Positions 8,651 through 18,400 of a stretch of 64,000 nt of DNA are shown here, piece after piece (position 1 is the stretch's first letter; every line of letters begins with the position of its first letter). A program made the translations under genes and the position numbers. The DNA is taken from NCBI RefSeq assembly GCF_004364245.1, contig NZ_SOAV01000008.1:248001-312000 (forward strand). Reading direction: 5' to 3'. The notes below the pieces were generated by a model that ran no database searches, was not told where the DNA came from, and saw only the letters and a program-made list of their open reading frames with translations. Source of the stretch: Streptomyces sp. BK208. GTDB lineage: Bacteria; Actinomycetota; Actinomycetes; Streptomycetales; Streptomycetaceae.

Positions 8651-9775
8651 CGTGAAGTGGCGGGAGGCCCCGTCCGGGGTGCGGCGCGGGCTGGTGTCGG
8701 GGGAGCGGCGGGCGTGCGGGAAGCCGTCGCGGGAGGGGCGCGGCGCCGCGCCCGCCGTGTTGACCCGCGGCAGGGCGTACGGATGCTCGTCGGCCAGCCA
8801 GCGGATCATCCCCTCGCGGACCGCGACCCGCACCGTCCAGATGTCGTCCGCGTCCTTCGCGGTCACCAGGGCCCGCACCTCCATGGTGGTCGGGGTGGTG
8901 TCCGTGACGGTCAGGTTGTAGCTGCGACCGTCCCAGGCCGGGCACTCGCGCAGCAGGTCCCGCAGCCGCTCCCGCATCTGTGCCAGCGGCGCCGCGTGGT
9001 CGAGGTGCCAGAAGACCGTCCCGGTCATCTGCGGGGTGCCGCGCGACCAGTTCTCGAACGGCTTCGAGGTGAAGTACGACACCGGCATCGTGATCCGGCG
9101 CTCGTCCCAGGTGCGCACGGACAGGTAGGTCAGCGTGATCTCCTCGACGGTGCCCCACTCGCCGTCCACCACGACCGTGTCGCCCATGCGCACCATGTCG
9201 CCGAAGGCGATCTGGAACCCGGCGAACAGGTTGCCCAGCGTGGACTGGGCCGCCACACCGGCGACGATGCCGATGATGCCGGCCGAGGCCAGCAGCGAGG
9301 CGCCCGCGGCGCGCATCGCCGGGAACGTCAGCAGCATCGACGACACCGCGACGACACCGACGATCGCGGTGACCACCCGCATGATCAGCGACACCTGGGT
9401 CCGCACCCGGCGCACCCGCGCCGGATCCCGCTCGGCGTGGGCGTGGGCGTAACGGGAGTAGGACGTCTCGACGACCGCGGCGGCGATCCGGACCACCAGC
9501 CAGGCCGCCGAGCCGATCAGCAGCAGCGTGAGCGTCCGGCCGACGGCGGTCCGGTGCTCGGGGAACACCTCGGCTTCGACGTACGACCCTCTCAGCAGCG
9601 CCGAGCAGAGCACGATCTGGTACGGGACGCGGGCACGTCGCAGCAGACCCCACAGGGGGGTCTCGGGGTGCCGTCCGTCGGCCTTGCGCAGCAGCAGGTC
9701 GGTGGCCCAGCCGATGACCAGGGTCAGCAGGACGGAGCCGCCGACCACGATCAGCGGGCGGAGTATCGTGTCCAT
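8627..9775 (-). CDS. MscS-family mechanosensitive channel
   Basis: A 382-aa membrane protein with hydrophobic segments near residues 5-25, 80-100, 130-155 and a pore-lining helix about 160-190 (ASAGIIGIVAGVAAQSTLGN), followed by the soluble beta domain with WGTVEEITLTYLSVRTWDERRI. Such channels open under membrane tension and release solutes on osmotic downshift. The last 45 residues are Arg/Pro/Ser-rich and end within a DNA repeat. Divergent from the hydrolase gene at 9881 across a gap of about 105 nt. Confidence 0.9.
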   Translation of the reverse strand: MDTILRPLIVVGGSVLLTLVIGWATDLLLRKADGRHPETPLWGLLRRARVPYQIVLCSALLRGSYVEAEVFPEHRTAVGRTLTLLLIGSAAWLVVRIAAAVVETSYSRYAHAHAERDPARVRRVRTQVSLIMRVVTAIVGVVAVSSMLLTFPAMRAAGASLLASAGIIGIVAGVAAQSTLGNLFAGFQIAFGDMVRMGDTVVVDGEWGTVEEITLTYLSVRTWDERRITMPVSYFTSKPFENWSRGTPQMTGTVFWHLDHAAPLAQMRERLRDLLRECPAWDGRSYNLTVTDTTPTTMEVRALVTAKDADDIWTVRVAVREGMIRWLADEHPYALPRVNTAGAAPRPSRDGFPHARRSPDTSPRRTPDGASRHFTERPTKRA

Positions 9776-9880
9776 CCCTCGAACGTAACCGGCCGCGCGG
9801 CCCCGTGAACCTGTGACTTACGTCCCGCGCGGGGCATCTCCGCGCACGGAGGTGTCACACCCGGCTGGCACCATGGCCTC

Positions 9881-10471
9881 ATGAACATCGTGCTCTTTCA
9901 CTCGACCCTCGGCCCGAGGCCCGCGGTGCGGCAGGCCGCCGACCGGCTCCGCGACGCCGGGCACCAGGTGTGGACCCCGGACCTCTTCGAGGGCGCCACC
10001 TTCGACTCGGTCGAGGAGGGCATGGCCCATCAGGACGGGATCGGCCGCGAGGAGCTGCTGAAGCGGGCCGTGCTGGCCGCCGCGCCGTACTCCGAGCGAG
10101 GGCTGGTGTACGCCGGGTTCTCGCTCGGCGCCTCCGTCGCCCAGACCCTCGCCCTCGGCGATCACCGGGCCAAGGGGCTGCTGCTCCTGCACGGCACCTC
10201 GGACCTCGCGCCCAACGCCTCGGTCGACGAGCTGCCGGTCCAGCTGCACGTGGCCGAGCCGGACCCCTTCGAGACCGACGACTGGCTGAGCGCCTGGTAC
10301 CTCCAGATGGGCCGCATCGGCGCCGACGTGGAGGTGCACCGGTACGCCGGGGCCGGTCACCTCTACACCGACCCGGAGCTGCCCGACTACGACGCGGAGG
10401 CCGCCGGGGCCACCTGGCGGGTGGCGCTCGGCTTCCTCGACTCCCTCCAGGAGGCTCAGACCGGGTCGTAG
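9881..10471 (+). CDS. Dienelactone hydrolase-family alpha/beta hydrolase
   Basis: A small (196-aa) cytoplasmic alpha/beta hydrolase. Visible catalytic candidates are the nucleophile elbow AGFSLGAS, the acid in VAEPDPFE and the His in GAGHLYTD. Classical dienelactone hydrolases use Cys as nucleophile; here the position is Ser, which fits the broader family rather than true chlorocatechol degradation. ATG start. Its 3' end overlaps the convergent phoD by 16 nt. Confidence 0.85.
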   Translation: MNIVLFHSTLGPRPAVRQAADRLRDAGHQVWTPDLFEGATFDSVEEGMAHQDGIGREELLKRAVLAAAPYSERGLVYAGFSLGASVAQTLALGDHRAKGLLLLHGTSDLAPNASVDELPVQLHVAEPDPFETDDWLSAWYLQMGRIGADVEVHRYAGAGHLYTDPELPDYDAEAAGATWRVALGFLDSLQEAQTGS

Positions 10472-12153
10472 ACGCGCTCGACCCGCTGGGTGCCGCTGCG
10501 CGTGCGGTAGGAGCGGGCCCAGGCGGAGGTGGCGGCCGCGTCGGTGCGGTCGGAGACGACGTAGTAGTCCATCTGCGCCCGGTCCGCGGTGACGTCGAGC
10601 ACGCCGTAGCCGTGCCGGTCGGTGTCGACCCAGTGCACGTGCCGGTTCGCGGCCCGGATCACCGGCGCGGCGATCGCCGAGACGGTGCCCTCGGGGACCT
10701 TCACGATGTCGTCGAGGTTGTCGGAGGTCACCGACGTGACGACGAACTCGGTGGCCGCGGAGGAAGACAGCGGGTACGTCCCCGCGTCGTACGGCACGTC
10801 GTTGGCCCAGGCCATGTGGATGTCGCCGGTCAGGAACACCGTGTTGCGGATCGCGTGCGCGCGCAGGTGGGCCAGCAGCTCGCGGCGGTCGTCGGTGTAG
10901 CCGTCCCACTGGTCGGTGTTGAGGGCGAGGCCGCCCTTCGGCAGCCCGAGCAGCTCGGCGAGCGGCCCGAGCAGCGAGGCGGGCAGCGCGCCGATCGCGA
11001 ACGGCGAGATCATCACCGGGTTGCCGACCAGCCGCCAGACGGCGTCCGAGGACGTGAGCTGCGACTTGAGCCAGTCCAGCTGGGCGCGGCCGGTGAGGGT
11101 GCGGTCCGGGTCGTCGACCTCGCCGTTGCCGAGCTTCACCTGCTGCGACCGGAAGGAGCGCAGGTCCAGCAGCGACAGGTCGACGAGCCTGCCGAAGCGC
11201 AGCCGCCGGTAGGTGGTGCCGGCGATCGCCGGGCGCACCGGCATCCACTCGAAGTAGGCCCGCTTGGCGGCGCTCTGGCGTTCCGCCCAGGTCCCCTCGG
11301 CGCCCTCGGTGTGGTTCTCGGCGCCGCCCGACCAGGTGTCGTTGGCGATCTCGTGGTCGTCCCAGATCGCTACCACCGGAGCCGTGGCGTGCAGGGCCTG
11401 GAGGTCGGGGTCGGTCTTGTAACGGCCGTGCCGGACGCGGTAGTCCGCGAGGGTGAGGATCTCGTGGGCCGGGGCGTGCGGGCGCACGACGGTGTCGCGG
11501 TTGGCGTACTCGCCGGTGCCGTACTCGTAGATGTAGTCGCCCAGGTGCAGCCAGGCGTCCAGGTCGCCGCGGGCCGCGAGATGACGGTACGAGGAGAAGT
11601 ACCCGGCCTCCCAGTTGGCGCAGGAGACCACCCCGAAGCGCAGGCCCGTCACGGCGGCGTCGTGCGCGGGCGCGGTGCGGGTGCGGGCGACGGGGGAGTC
11701 GGTGGGCCCCGCGGAGAAGCGGAACCAGTAGTCCGTGGCGGGCGCGAGGCCGCGGACGTCGGCCTTCACGGTGTGATCGGAGCCGGCGGTCGCGGTGACG
11801 GACCCCTTGGCGACGACGTTCGTGAGGGCCTTGTCGGTGGCGACGACCCAGCTCACCTCGGTGTCCGGGCCGGTCCCGGAACCGGGTATGGCCTCGGGTG
11901 TCGGAGTCACCCGGGTCCACAGCAGGACACCGTCGGGCAGGGGATCGCCGGAGGCGACGCCGTGCAGGAAGGCGGGGGCCGCGTCGGCGGCACCGGCGGG
12001 CAGGGCCGCGGCGAGCGGGGCGGCCAGGACGGCACCGGCCGCCGCGGCCTTGACGACCGTACGGCGGCTCGGGGCGCGGGTGGTGCGGAGGGTGGCGCGC
12101 TCGGCGGGCGACGACGGGAGGGTGTTCTCGGACGCTCTGTGTCGACTGGTCAC
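10456..12153 (-). CDS. phoD: Secreted PhoD-like alkaline phosphatase (Tat substrate)
   Basis: A 565-aa phosphodiesterase/phosphomonoesterase of the PhoD family. The N-terminus has a twin-arginine signal (SRRTVVKAAAAGAVLAAPLA, residues about 29-48), so the folded metalloenzyme is exported by Tat. An N-terminal beta domain (GVASGDPLPDGVLLWTRV) is followed by the metallophosphatase core: LHLGDYIYEYG, IWDDHEIAND and FLTGDIHMAW supply the metal ligands. GTG start; no good Shine-Dalgarno precedes it and a perfect inverted repeat ends 3 nt upstream, so a leaderless or hairpin-controlled start is possible. I do not see a clear PHO box. Confidence 0.93.
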   Translation of the reverse strand: MTSRHRASENTLPSSPAERATLRTTRAPSRRTVVKAAAAGAVLAAPLAAALPAGAADAAPAFLHGVASGDPLPDGVLLWTRVTPTPEAIPGSGTGPDTEVSWVVATDKALTNVVAKGSVTATAGSDHTVKADVRGLAPATDYWFRFSAGPTDSPVARTRTAPAHDAAVTGLRFGVVSCANWEAGYFSSYRHLAARGDLDAWLHLGDYIYEYGTGEYANRDTVVRPHAPAHEILTLADYRVRHGRYKTDPDLQALHATAPVVAIWDDHEIANDTWSGGAENHTEGAEGTWAERQSAAKRAYFEWMPVRPAIAGTTYRRLRFGRLVDLSLLDLRSFRSQQVKLGNGEVDDPDRTLTGRAQLDWLKSQLTSSDAVWRLVGNPVMISPFAIGALPASLLGPLAELLGLPKGGLALNTDQWDGYTDDRRELLAHLRAHAIRNTVFLTGDIHMAWANDVPYDAGTYPLSSSAATEFVVTSVTSDNLDDIVKVPEGTVSAIAAPVIRAANRHVHWVDTDRHGYGVLDVTADRAQMDYYVVSDRTDAAATSAWARSYRTRSGTQRVERVYDPV

Positions 12154-12155
12154 GG

Positions 12156-12175
12156 CCGATCAGGTTACTGATCGG
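12156..12175. promoter_or_regulatory. Perfect 8-bp inverted repeat at the phoD start
   Basis: CCGATCAG-GTTA-CTGATCGG sits directly before the phoD GTG start. It could be an operator or a small RNA hairpin that blocks ribosome access. The symmetry is seen; the role is inference. Confidence 0.5.
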
Positions 12176-12184
12176 TATGCGCCC

Positions 12185-12216
12185 GAGTGGGCGAACTCGC
12201 AAAAGTTCGCCCACTC
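12185..12216 (-). terminator. Strong hairpin between the DsbA-like gene and phoD
   Basis: A perfect 12-bp stem (12185-12196 with 12205-12216) closes the 8-nt loop TCGCAAAA. It lies about 39 nt after the stop of the upstream minus-strand DsbA-like gene and 32 nt before phoD. Most simply a transcription terminator for the former. Confidence 0.7.
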
Positions 12217-12254
12217 GTCAGACGACGATCACCGCGACCGGCACGCGCACCGGG

Positions 12255-13055
12255 TCACTTGGTGACGCCCGCGTCCTTCAGCGCCTTCTGCCACGCGTCG
12301 GGCGTGCTGGGCGTGTCGATCACCTTGTCGTTGACCTTGATGGTCGGGGTCGACTCGACACCCTCGGCCTTGTCGAAGGACTTGCTCATCCGCATCGCCC
12401 AGGCGTCGTAGGTGCCCTTCTCCACGGCGTCCTGGAACTTCTTGTTGCCCTTCAGCGCGTCCACCGTGTCCGCCACCTTGATCAGGTAGTCGTCCTTGGC
12501 GAACTCGTCGGTCGTCTCCTCCGGGTGGTACTCGGTGGAGTAGAGCGCGGTCTTGTAGGAGACGAACGCCTCGGGGCTGACGTTCAGCGCGGCGCCCAGC
12601 GCGCTCAGCGCGTTCTTCGAGCCCTCGCCGCCCAGGTTGCCGTCGAGGAAGGTGCCGATGGTGAACGAGAGCTTGTAGTCGCCGTCCGTCATGCCCTTGT
12701 TGACGGTCTCGCCGATGCTCTGCTCCATGGCCGCGCAGCCGGGGCAGCGCGGGTCCTCGTAGAGGTGCACGACGTTGTCGGACGTGGACTTGCCCATGAC
12801 GACCGTGGTGCCGTCCTTGCCCGAGGTGTTGGCCGGGGCCACCACCTTCGCCTCGGCGGCCTTGTCCCAGCCGCTGGGCTTGTTGTTCTGCACGACGGCG
12901 TAGCTGATGCCGCCGGCTATCGCCAGCACGCCGACGATGGAGGCGGCCACGATGACCTGCCGCTTGACCTTGTCGCGCTTGGCCTGGCGCTCGCGCTCCT
13001 CGCGCAGGCGCTCACGGGCCGCCGTCTTCGCCGCCTGGCTGTTCCGCTTGCTCAT
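12255..13055 (-). CDS. Membrane-anchored DsbA-like thiol-disulfide oxidoreductase
   Basis: A 266-aa protein with a charged N-terminus (MSKRNSQAAKTAARER), one membrane anchor (about residues 34-54) and an extracytoplasmic thioredoxin-fold domain. The active site is RCPGC (CPGC), followed by the helical insertion and the cis-Pro region VESTPTIKVN. It is likely to form or isomerise disulfides in exported proteins. I start at ATG 13055, since GGAGAG lies upstream and the paralogue at 43434 has the same layout. It lacks further Cys in the insertion that the paralogue has. A hairpin terminator follows it. Confidence 0.88.
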   Translation of the reverse strand: MSKRNSQAAKTAARERLREERERQAKRDKVKRQVIVAASIVGVLAIAGGISYAVVQNNKPSGWDKAAEAKVVAPANTSGKDGTTVVMGKSTSDNVVHLYEDPRCPGCAAMEQSIGETVNKGMTDGDYKLSFTIGTFLDGNLGGEGSKNALSALGAALNVSPEAFVSYKTALYSTEYHPEETTDEFAKDDYLIKVADTVDALKGNKKFQDAVEKGTYDAWAMRMSKSFDKAEGVESTPTIKVNDKVIDTPSTPDAWQKALKDAGVTK

Positions 13056-13155
13056 GATGGTGATCTCTCCGGGGACGCGCACACGGGGGTGTGCGGAAGT
13101 ACGTACGGGGGACTGCGGTGCTCGGTGGTGCTCGTGCGACCCGGGCCGAGCCGGG

Positions 13156-13866
13156 TCAGACGAGAGCGGTCACCGGGCGAGGCGGCCCGCGCCGTCCCAG
13201 AGAGTGCGTGAGGATTCGCTCGCGGGCACCGCCGGTACGGCGGGCCGGGGGCACCGGGCGGCGCACCGCCGGTGCCCGGCGCACGCTCACGGCCGCGACG
13301 GCGAGCAGCAGCGGCCGGAACGTGGTCGCGGCCACCGCGCCGAGCAGCTGGGCCAGCGCCCGTTCACCGCGCCGCAGCCAGGCCGCCGCGAGGAGCCCGA
13401 CGCCGACGTGCGCGGCAAGCAGCAGCCAGGCGGTGCCGGGGTCGGCCTGTGCCAGCACCGACGCCATCCGGTCGGTCTCGGCCCCGGTGACCCGGGTCAG
13501 CGGGGCGGTCACCCCGGCGTGGATGCCGGTCCCGTCGCCGCACAGCACGTCGAAGCCGACCGAGCGCAGCGGGCCCGCGACCGGGCCGCCCGCCCGGCCG
13601 TAGCAGACGTGCTGGCCGGTGGTGAAGACCGTGTCGGCGGCCAGCTCCAGCGGGATCAGCAGCGCGGCGATCCGCCCGAAGCCGCGCTCGCGCCGCCCGG
13701 CCAGGGCGTACGCGATCAGGAAGACGGCGGCGGCGACCGCCGCGACCGTGGGCAGCGGCAGCGGAACCCCGGACAGCAGCACGTGCGACGCGGTGCTGAG
13801 GGTCACGGCGAGTGCCGTGAACAGCGCCGCGCGTACGGCTCTGAGCGGGGTCCCGGATATGTCCAT
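13156..13866 (-). CDS. Hypothetical integral membrane protein
   Basis: A 236-aa protein that I do not recognise beyond being conserved in character with Streptomyces membrane proteins. It has five or six hydrophobic stretches (about residues 10-30, 38-55, 65-82, 145-170 and 180-195), a short Cys-containing loop near YGRAGG and VLCGDG, and an Arg/Pro-rich tail of about 40 residues that is probably cytoplasmic. ATG at 13866 begins MDISGTPLRAV; a GTG seven codons upstream (VTHSSTAMDIS) is an equal alternative because neither has a clear ribosome site. It lies between the DsbA-like gene and the DUF2252 gene on the same strand. Confidence 0.7.
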   Translation of the reverse strand: MDISGTPLRAVRAALFTALAVTLSTASHVLLSGVPLPLPTVAAVAAAVFLIAYALAGRRERGFGRIAALLIPLELAADTVFTTGQHVCYGRAGGPVAGPLRSVGFDVLCGDGTGIHAGVTAPLTRVTGAETDRMASVLAQADPGTAWLLLAAHVGVGLLAAAWLRRGERALAQLLGAVAATTFRPLLLAVAAVSVRRAPAVRRPVPPARRTGGARERILTHSLGRRGPPRPVTALV

Positions 13867-13946
13867 AGCAGTAGAAGAGTGTGTCACGGGGTCCGGTAAG
13901 GGAGCCCTAAAGGGTTCCTGTGAGCGTACCGACGGGCGGCGGCCGG

Positions 13947-15287
13947 TTACAGGCCCGGGATCCGGCCGTTGCGGAAGAGGTCGACGAAGGTCTGGTGGTC
14001 GGCACGCGCGCGGGCGCCGTAGCGGTGCGCGAAGTCGACCAGCAGGGGCGCGAAGCCCTCCTCGTCGGCCGCGATGGCCGCGTCGATGGCCCGCTCGGTG
14101 GAGAAGGGCACCAGGGACTCCCCGGACTGGTCGTCGGCCGCCGCGTGCATGGTCGCGGTGGCCCGGCCCAGGTCGGCGACGACCTCGGCGATCTCCTCCG
14201 GGTCGTCGATGTCGCCCCAGTCCAGGTCGACGGCGTACGGCGAGACCTCGGCGACCAGCTGGCCGGCGCCGTCCAGCTCGGTCCAGCCCAGCCACGGGTC
14301 GGCGTGCGCCTGCAGGGCGCGCTGGGAGATCACCGTGCGGTGGCCCTCGTGCTGGAAGTAGTCCCGGATCGCCTCGTCGGTGATGTGCCGGGAGACGGCC
14401 GGGGTCTGGGCCTGCTTGATGTAGATCACGACGTCGTTCTCCAGGGCGTCGCTGTTGCCCTCCAGCAGGATGTTGTACGAGGGCAGGCCGGCCGAGCCGA
14501 TCCCGATGCCCCGGCGGCCGACCACGTCCTTCACCCGGTAGGAGTCGGGCCGGGCCAGGGAGGACTCGGGGAGCGTCTCCAGGTAGCCGTCGAAGGCCGC
14601 GAGCACCTTGTAGCGGGTGGCGGCGTCCAGCTCGACGGCGCCGCCGCCCGGGGCGAAACGGCGCTCGAAGTCGCGGATCTCGGTCATCGAGTCCAGCAGC
14701 CCGAAGCGGGTCAGCGAGCGGGCCGTCCGCAGCGCGCCGAGGAGCGGGCCCTCCGCGGTGTCCAGCGTGAAGGGCGGCACCTCGTCGCTCTTGGCGCCGG
14801 TGGCCAGGGCGCGGATCCGCTCGCGGTACGCCTGCGCGTACACCCGCACCAGCTCGGTGATCTGCTCGTCGCTGAGGGCCTTCGCGTACCCGATCAGCGC
14901 GACGGAGGCGGCGAAGCGCTTCAGGTCCCAGGTGAAGGGGCCGACGTAGGCCTCGTCGAAGTCGTTGACGTTGAAGATCAGCCGGCCGGTGGAGTCCATG
15001 TACGTGCCGAAGTTCTCCGCGTGGAGGTCGCCGTGGATCCACACCCGGGAGGTCCGCTCGTCCAGGTAGGCGCCGCCCGGCTGGTCGCCGAACTCCGGGT
15101 CCTCGGTCAAATCGCGGTAAAAGAGACCGGCGGTGCCGCGGTAGAACGCGAAGGCCGAGGCCGCCATCTTCCGGAACTTCACCCGGAACGCCGCGGGGTC
15201 CGCGGCCAGCAGCCGTCCGAAGGCGGTGTCGAAGACGGCGAGGATCTCCTCGCCGCGGTGCTCGGCGTCGAGCTGCGGGACCGACAT
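13947..15287 (-). CDS. DUF2252 family protein
   Basis: A 446-aa cytoplasmic protein of the DUF2252 family. The motifs WIHGDLHAENFG and FNVNDFDEAYVGPFTWDLKR resemble the catalytic loop and metal-binding Asp of aminoglycoside phosphotransferase-like kinases, and this family is considered kinase-fold related; no substrate is known. GRRGIGIGSAGL forms a glycine-rich stretch. ATG start, MSVPQLDAEHRGEE. It stands 204 nt from the divergent dnaE gene. Confidence 0.88.
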   Translation of the reverse strand: MSVPQLDAEHRGEEILAVFDTAFGRLLAADPAAFRVKFRKMAASAFAFYRGTAGLFYRDLTEDPEFGDQPGGAYLDERTSRVWIHGDLHAENFGTYMDSTGRLIFNVNDFDEAYVGPFTWDLKRFAASVALIGYAKALSDEQITELVRVYAQAYRERIRALATGAKSDEVPPFTLDTAEGPLLGALRTARSLTRFGLLDSMTEIRDFERRFAPGGGAVELDAATRYKVLAAFDGYLETLPESSLARPDSYRVKDVVGRRGIGIGSAGLPSYNILLEGNSDALENDVVIYIKQAQTPAVSRHITDEAIRDYFQHEGHRTVISQRALQAHADPWLGWTELDGAGQLVAEVSPYAVDLDWGDIDDPEEIAEVVADLGRATATMHAAADDQSGESLVPFSTERAIDAAIAADEEGFAPLLVDFAHRYGARARADHQTFVDLFRNGRIPGL

Positions 15288-15491
15288 GCCTGGTGCCTCC
15301 TGGTGCGGGGTGGTGCCTCACGGATGGAGCGGATCTCCACTCGGGCCAACGTTCGAAGGGGGGGCGGGAGTGCCCGCCCCAGAAGGTACGCGTGGAGAGC
15401 GTCGGAGTGTCAGTCGTGAGGCATAGACTTCGACGCTGACCCCCCGGATCGACCGCAGCCAGTCGTCCCCAGTTTTCCCAGGAGGCCGCCC

Positions 15492-18400
15492 GTGTCCAAG
15501 CCGCCGTTCACGCACCTGCACGTCCACACCCAGTACTCGCTGCTGGACGGTGCCGCGCGGCTCAAGGACATGTTCGACGCGTGCAACGAGATGGGCATGA
15601 CGCACATCGCCATGTCCGACCACGGCAACCTGCACGGGGCGTACGACTTCTTCCACTCGGCGCAGAAGGCCGGGGTCACCCCGATCATCGGGATCGAGGC
15701 CTACGTGGCGCCCGAGTCGCGGCGCAACAAGCGCAAGATCCAGTGGGGCCAGCCGCACCAGAAGCGGGACGACGTCTCCGGTTCGGGCGGTTACACCCAC
15801 AAGACCATGTGGGCGACCAACCGGACGGGCCTGCACAACCTCTTCAAGCTCTCCTCCGACGCCTACGCCGAGGGCTGGCTGCAGAAGTGGCCCCGGATGG
15901 ACAAGGAGACCATCAGCCAGTGGTCCGAGGGGATCGTCGCCTCCACCGGCTGCCCCTCCGGCGAGGTCCAGACCCGGTTGCGCCTCGGCCACTTCGACGA
16001 GGCCCTGAAGGCCGCCGCCGACTACCAGGACATCTTCGGCAAGGACCGCTACTTCCTGGAGCTGATGGACCACGGCATCGAGATCGAGCACCGGGTCCGC
16101 GACGGACTCCTCGAGATCGGGAAGAAGCTCGGCATCCCGCCGCTGGTGACCAACGACTCGCACTACACGTACGCGCACGAGGCGACCGCCCACGACGCGC
16201 TGCTGTGCATCCAGACCGGCAAGAACCTCTCCGACCCGGACCGCTTCCGCTTCGACGGCACCGGCTACTACCTCAAGTCCACGGACGAGATGTACGCCGT
16301 CGACTCCTCGGACGCCTGGCAGGAGGGCTGCGCCAACACGCGCCTGGTCGCCGAGATGATCGACACGACCGGCATGTTCGAGAAGCGCGACCTGATGCCG
16401 AAGTTCGACATCCCGGACGGCTTCACCGAGGTCACCTGGTTCCAGGAGGAGGTCCGCCGCGGCATGGAGCGCCGCTTCGCGGGCCAGGTCCCCGAGGACC
16501 GCCAGAAGCAGGCCGAGTACGAGATGGACGTCATCATCCAGATGGGGTTCCCGGGGTACTTCCTCGTGGTCGCCGACTTCATCATGTGGGCCAAGAAGCA
16601 GGGCATCGCGGTCGGCCCCGGCCGCGGCTCCGCCGCCGGCTCGATCGTGGCGTACGCGATGGGCATCACCGACCTCGACCCCATCCCGCACGGTCTGATC
16701 TTCGAGCGGTTCCTCAACCCCGAGCGCGTCTCCATGCCCGACGTCGACATCGACTTCGACGAGCGCAGGCGCGTCGAGGTGATCAGGTACGTGACCGAGA
16801 AGTACGGCGCCGACAAGGTCGCCATGATCGGCACCTACGGCAAGATCAAGGCGAAGAACGCCATCAAGGACTCCGCGCGCGTCCTCGGCTACCCGTACGC
16901 GATGGGCGACCGGCTCACCAAGGCCATGCCCGCCGACGTCCTCGGCAAGGGCATCGACCTCAACGGCATCACCGACCCGACGCACCCGCGCTACAGCGAG
17001 GCCGGCGAGATCCGCTCGATGTACGAGAACGAGCCGGACGTGAAGAAGGTCATCGACACCGCCAAGGGCGTCGAGGGCCTGGTCCGGCAGATGGGCGTGC
17101 ACGCGGCCGGCGTGATCATGTCCAGCGAGCCCATCGTCGACCACGCCCCGATCTGGGTGCGGCACACCGACGGCGTCACCATCACGCAGTGGGACTACCC
17201 GCAGTGCGAGTCGCTCGGCCTGCTGAAGATGGACTTCCTCGGCCTGCGCAACCTGACGATCATGGACGACGCCGTCAAGATGGTGAAGTCCAACAAGGGC
17301 ATCGAGCTCGACCTGCTGTCGCTGCCGCTGGACGACCCCAAGACCTTCGAACTGCTGCAGCGCGGCGACACGCTCGGCGTCTTCCAGTTCGACGGCGGCC
17401 CCATGCGCTCCCTGCTGCGGCTGATGAAGCCCGACAACTTCGAGGACATCTCCGCCGTCTCCGCGCTCTACCGTCCCGGCCCCATGGGCATGGACTCGCA
17501 CACCAACTACGCGCTGCGCAAGAACGGCCTCCAGGAGATCACGCCGATCCACAAGGAGCTGGAGGAGCCCCTCCAGGAGGTGCTCGCGGTCACCTACGGC
17601 CTGATCGTCTACCAGGAGCAGGTGCAGAAGGCCGCCCAGATCATCGCGGGCTACTCGCTCGGCGAGGCCGACATCCTGCGCCGCGTGATGGGCAAGAAGA
17701 AGCCCGACGAGCTGGCGAAGAACTTCGTGCTCTTCCAGGCCGGAGCCAGGAAGAACGGCTACAGCGACGAGGCCATCCAGGCGCTGTGGGACGTGCTGGT
17801 CCCGTTCGCCGGCTACGCCTTCAACAAGGCGCACTCGGCCGCGTACGGCCTGGTCTCGTACTGGACCGGCTACCTCAAGGCGAACTACCCGGCCGAGTAC
17901 ATGGCCGCCCTGCTCACCTCGGTCAAGGACGACAAGGACAAGTCGGCCGTCTACCTGAACGAGTGCCGGCGCATGGGCATCAAGGTGCTGCCGCCCAACG
18001 TCAACGAGTCCATGTCGAACTTCGCCGCGCAGGGCGACGACGTGATCCTCTTCGGCCTGTCCGCCGTGCGCAACGTCGGCACCAACGTCGTCGAGTCGAT
18101 CATCAAGTGCCGCAAGGCCAAGGGGAAGTACGCGTCCTTCCCCGACTACCTGGACAAGGTCGAGGCGGTCGTCTGCAACAAGCGGACGACGGAGTCGCTG
18201 ATCAAGGCCGGCGCCTTCGACGAGATGGGGCACACCCGCAAGGGCCTCACCGCGCAGTACGAACCGATGATCGACAACGTGGTGGCGGTCAAGCGCAAGG
18301 AGGCCGAGGGCCAGTTCGACCTCTTCGGCGGCATGGGCGACGAGCAGAGCGACGAGCCCGGCTTCGGACTCGACGTCGTCTTCGGCGAGGACGAGTGGGA

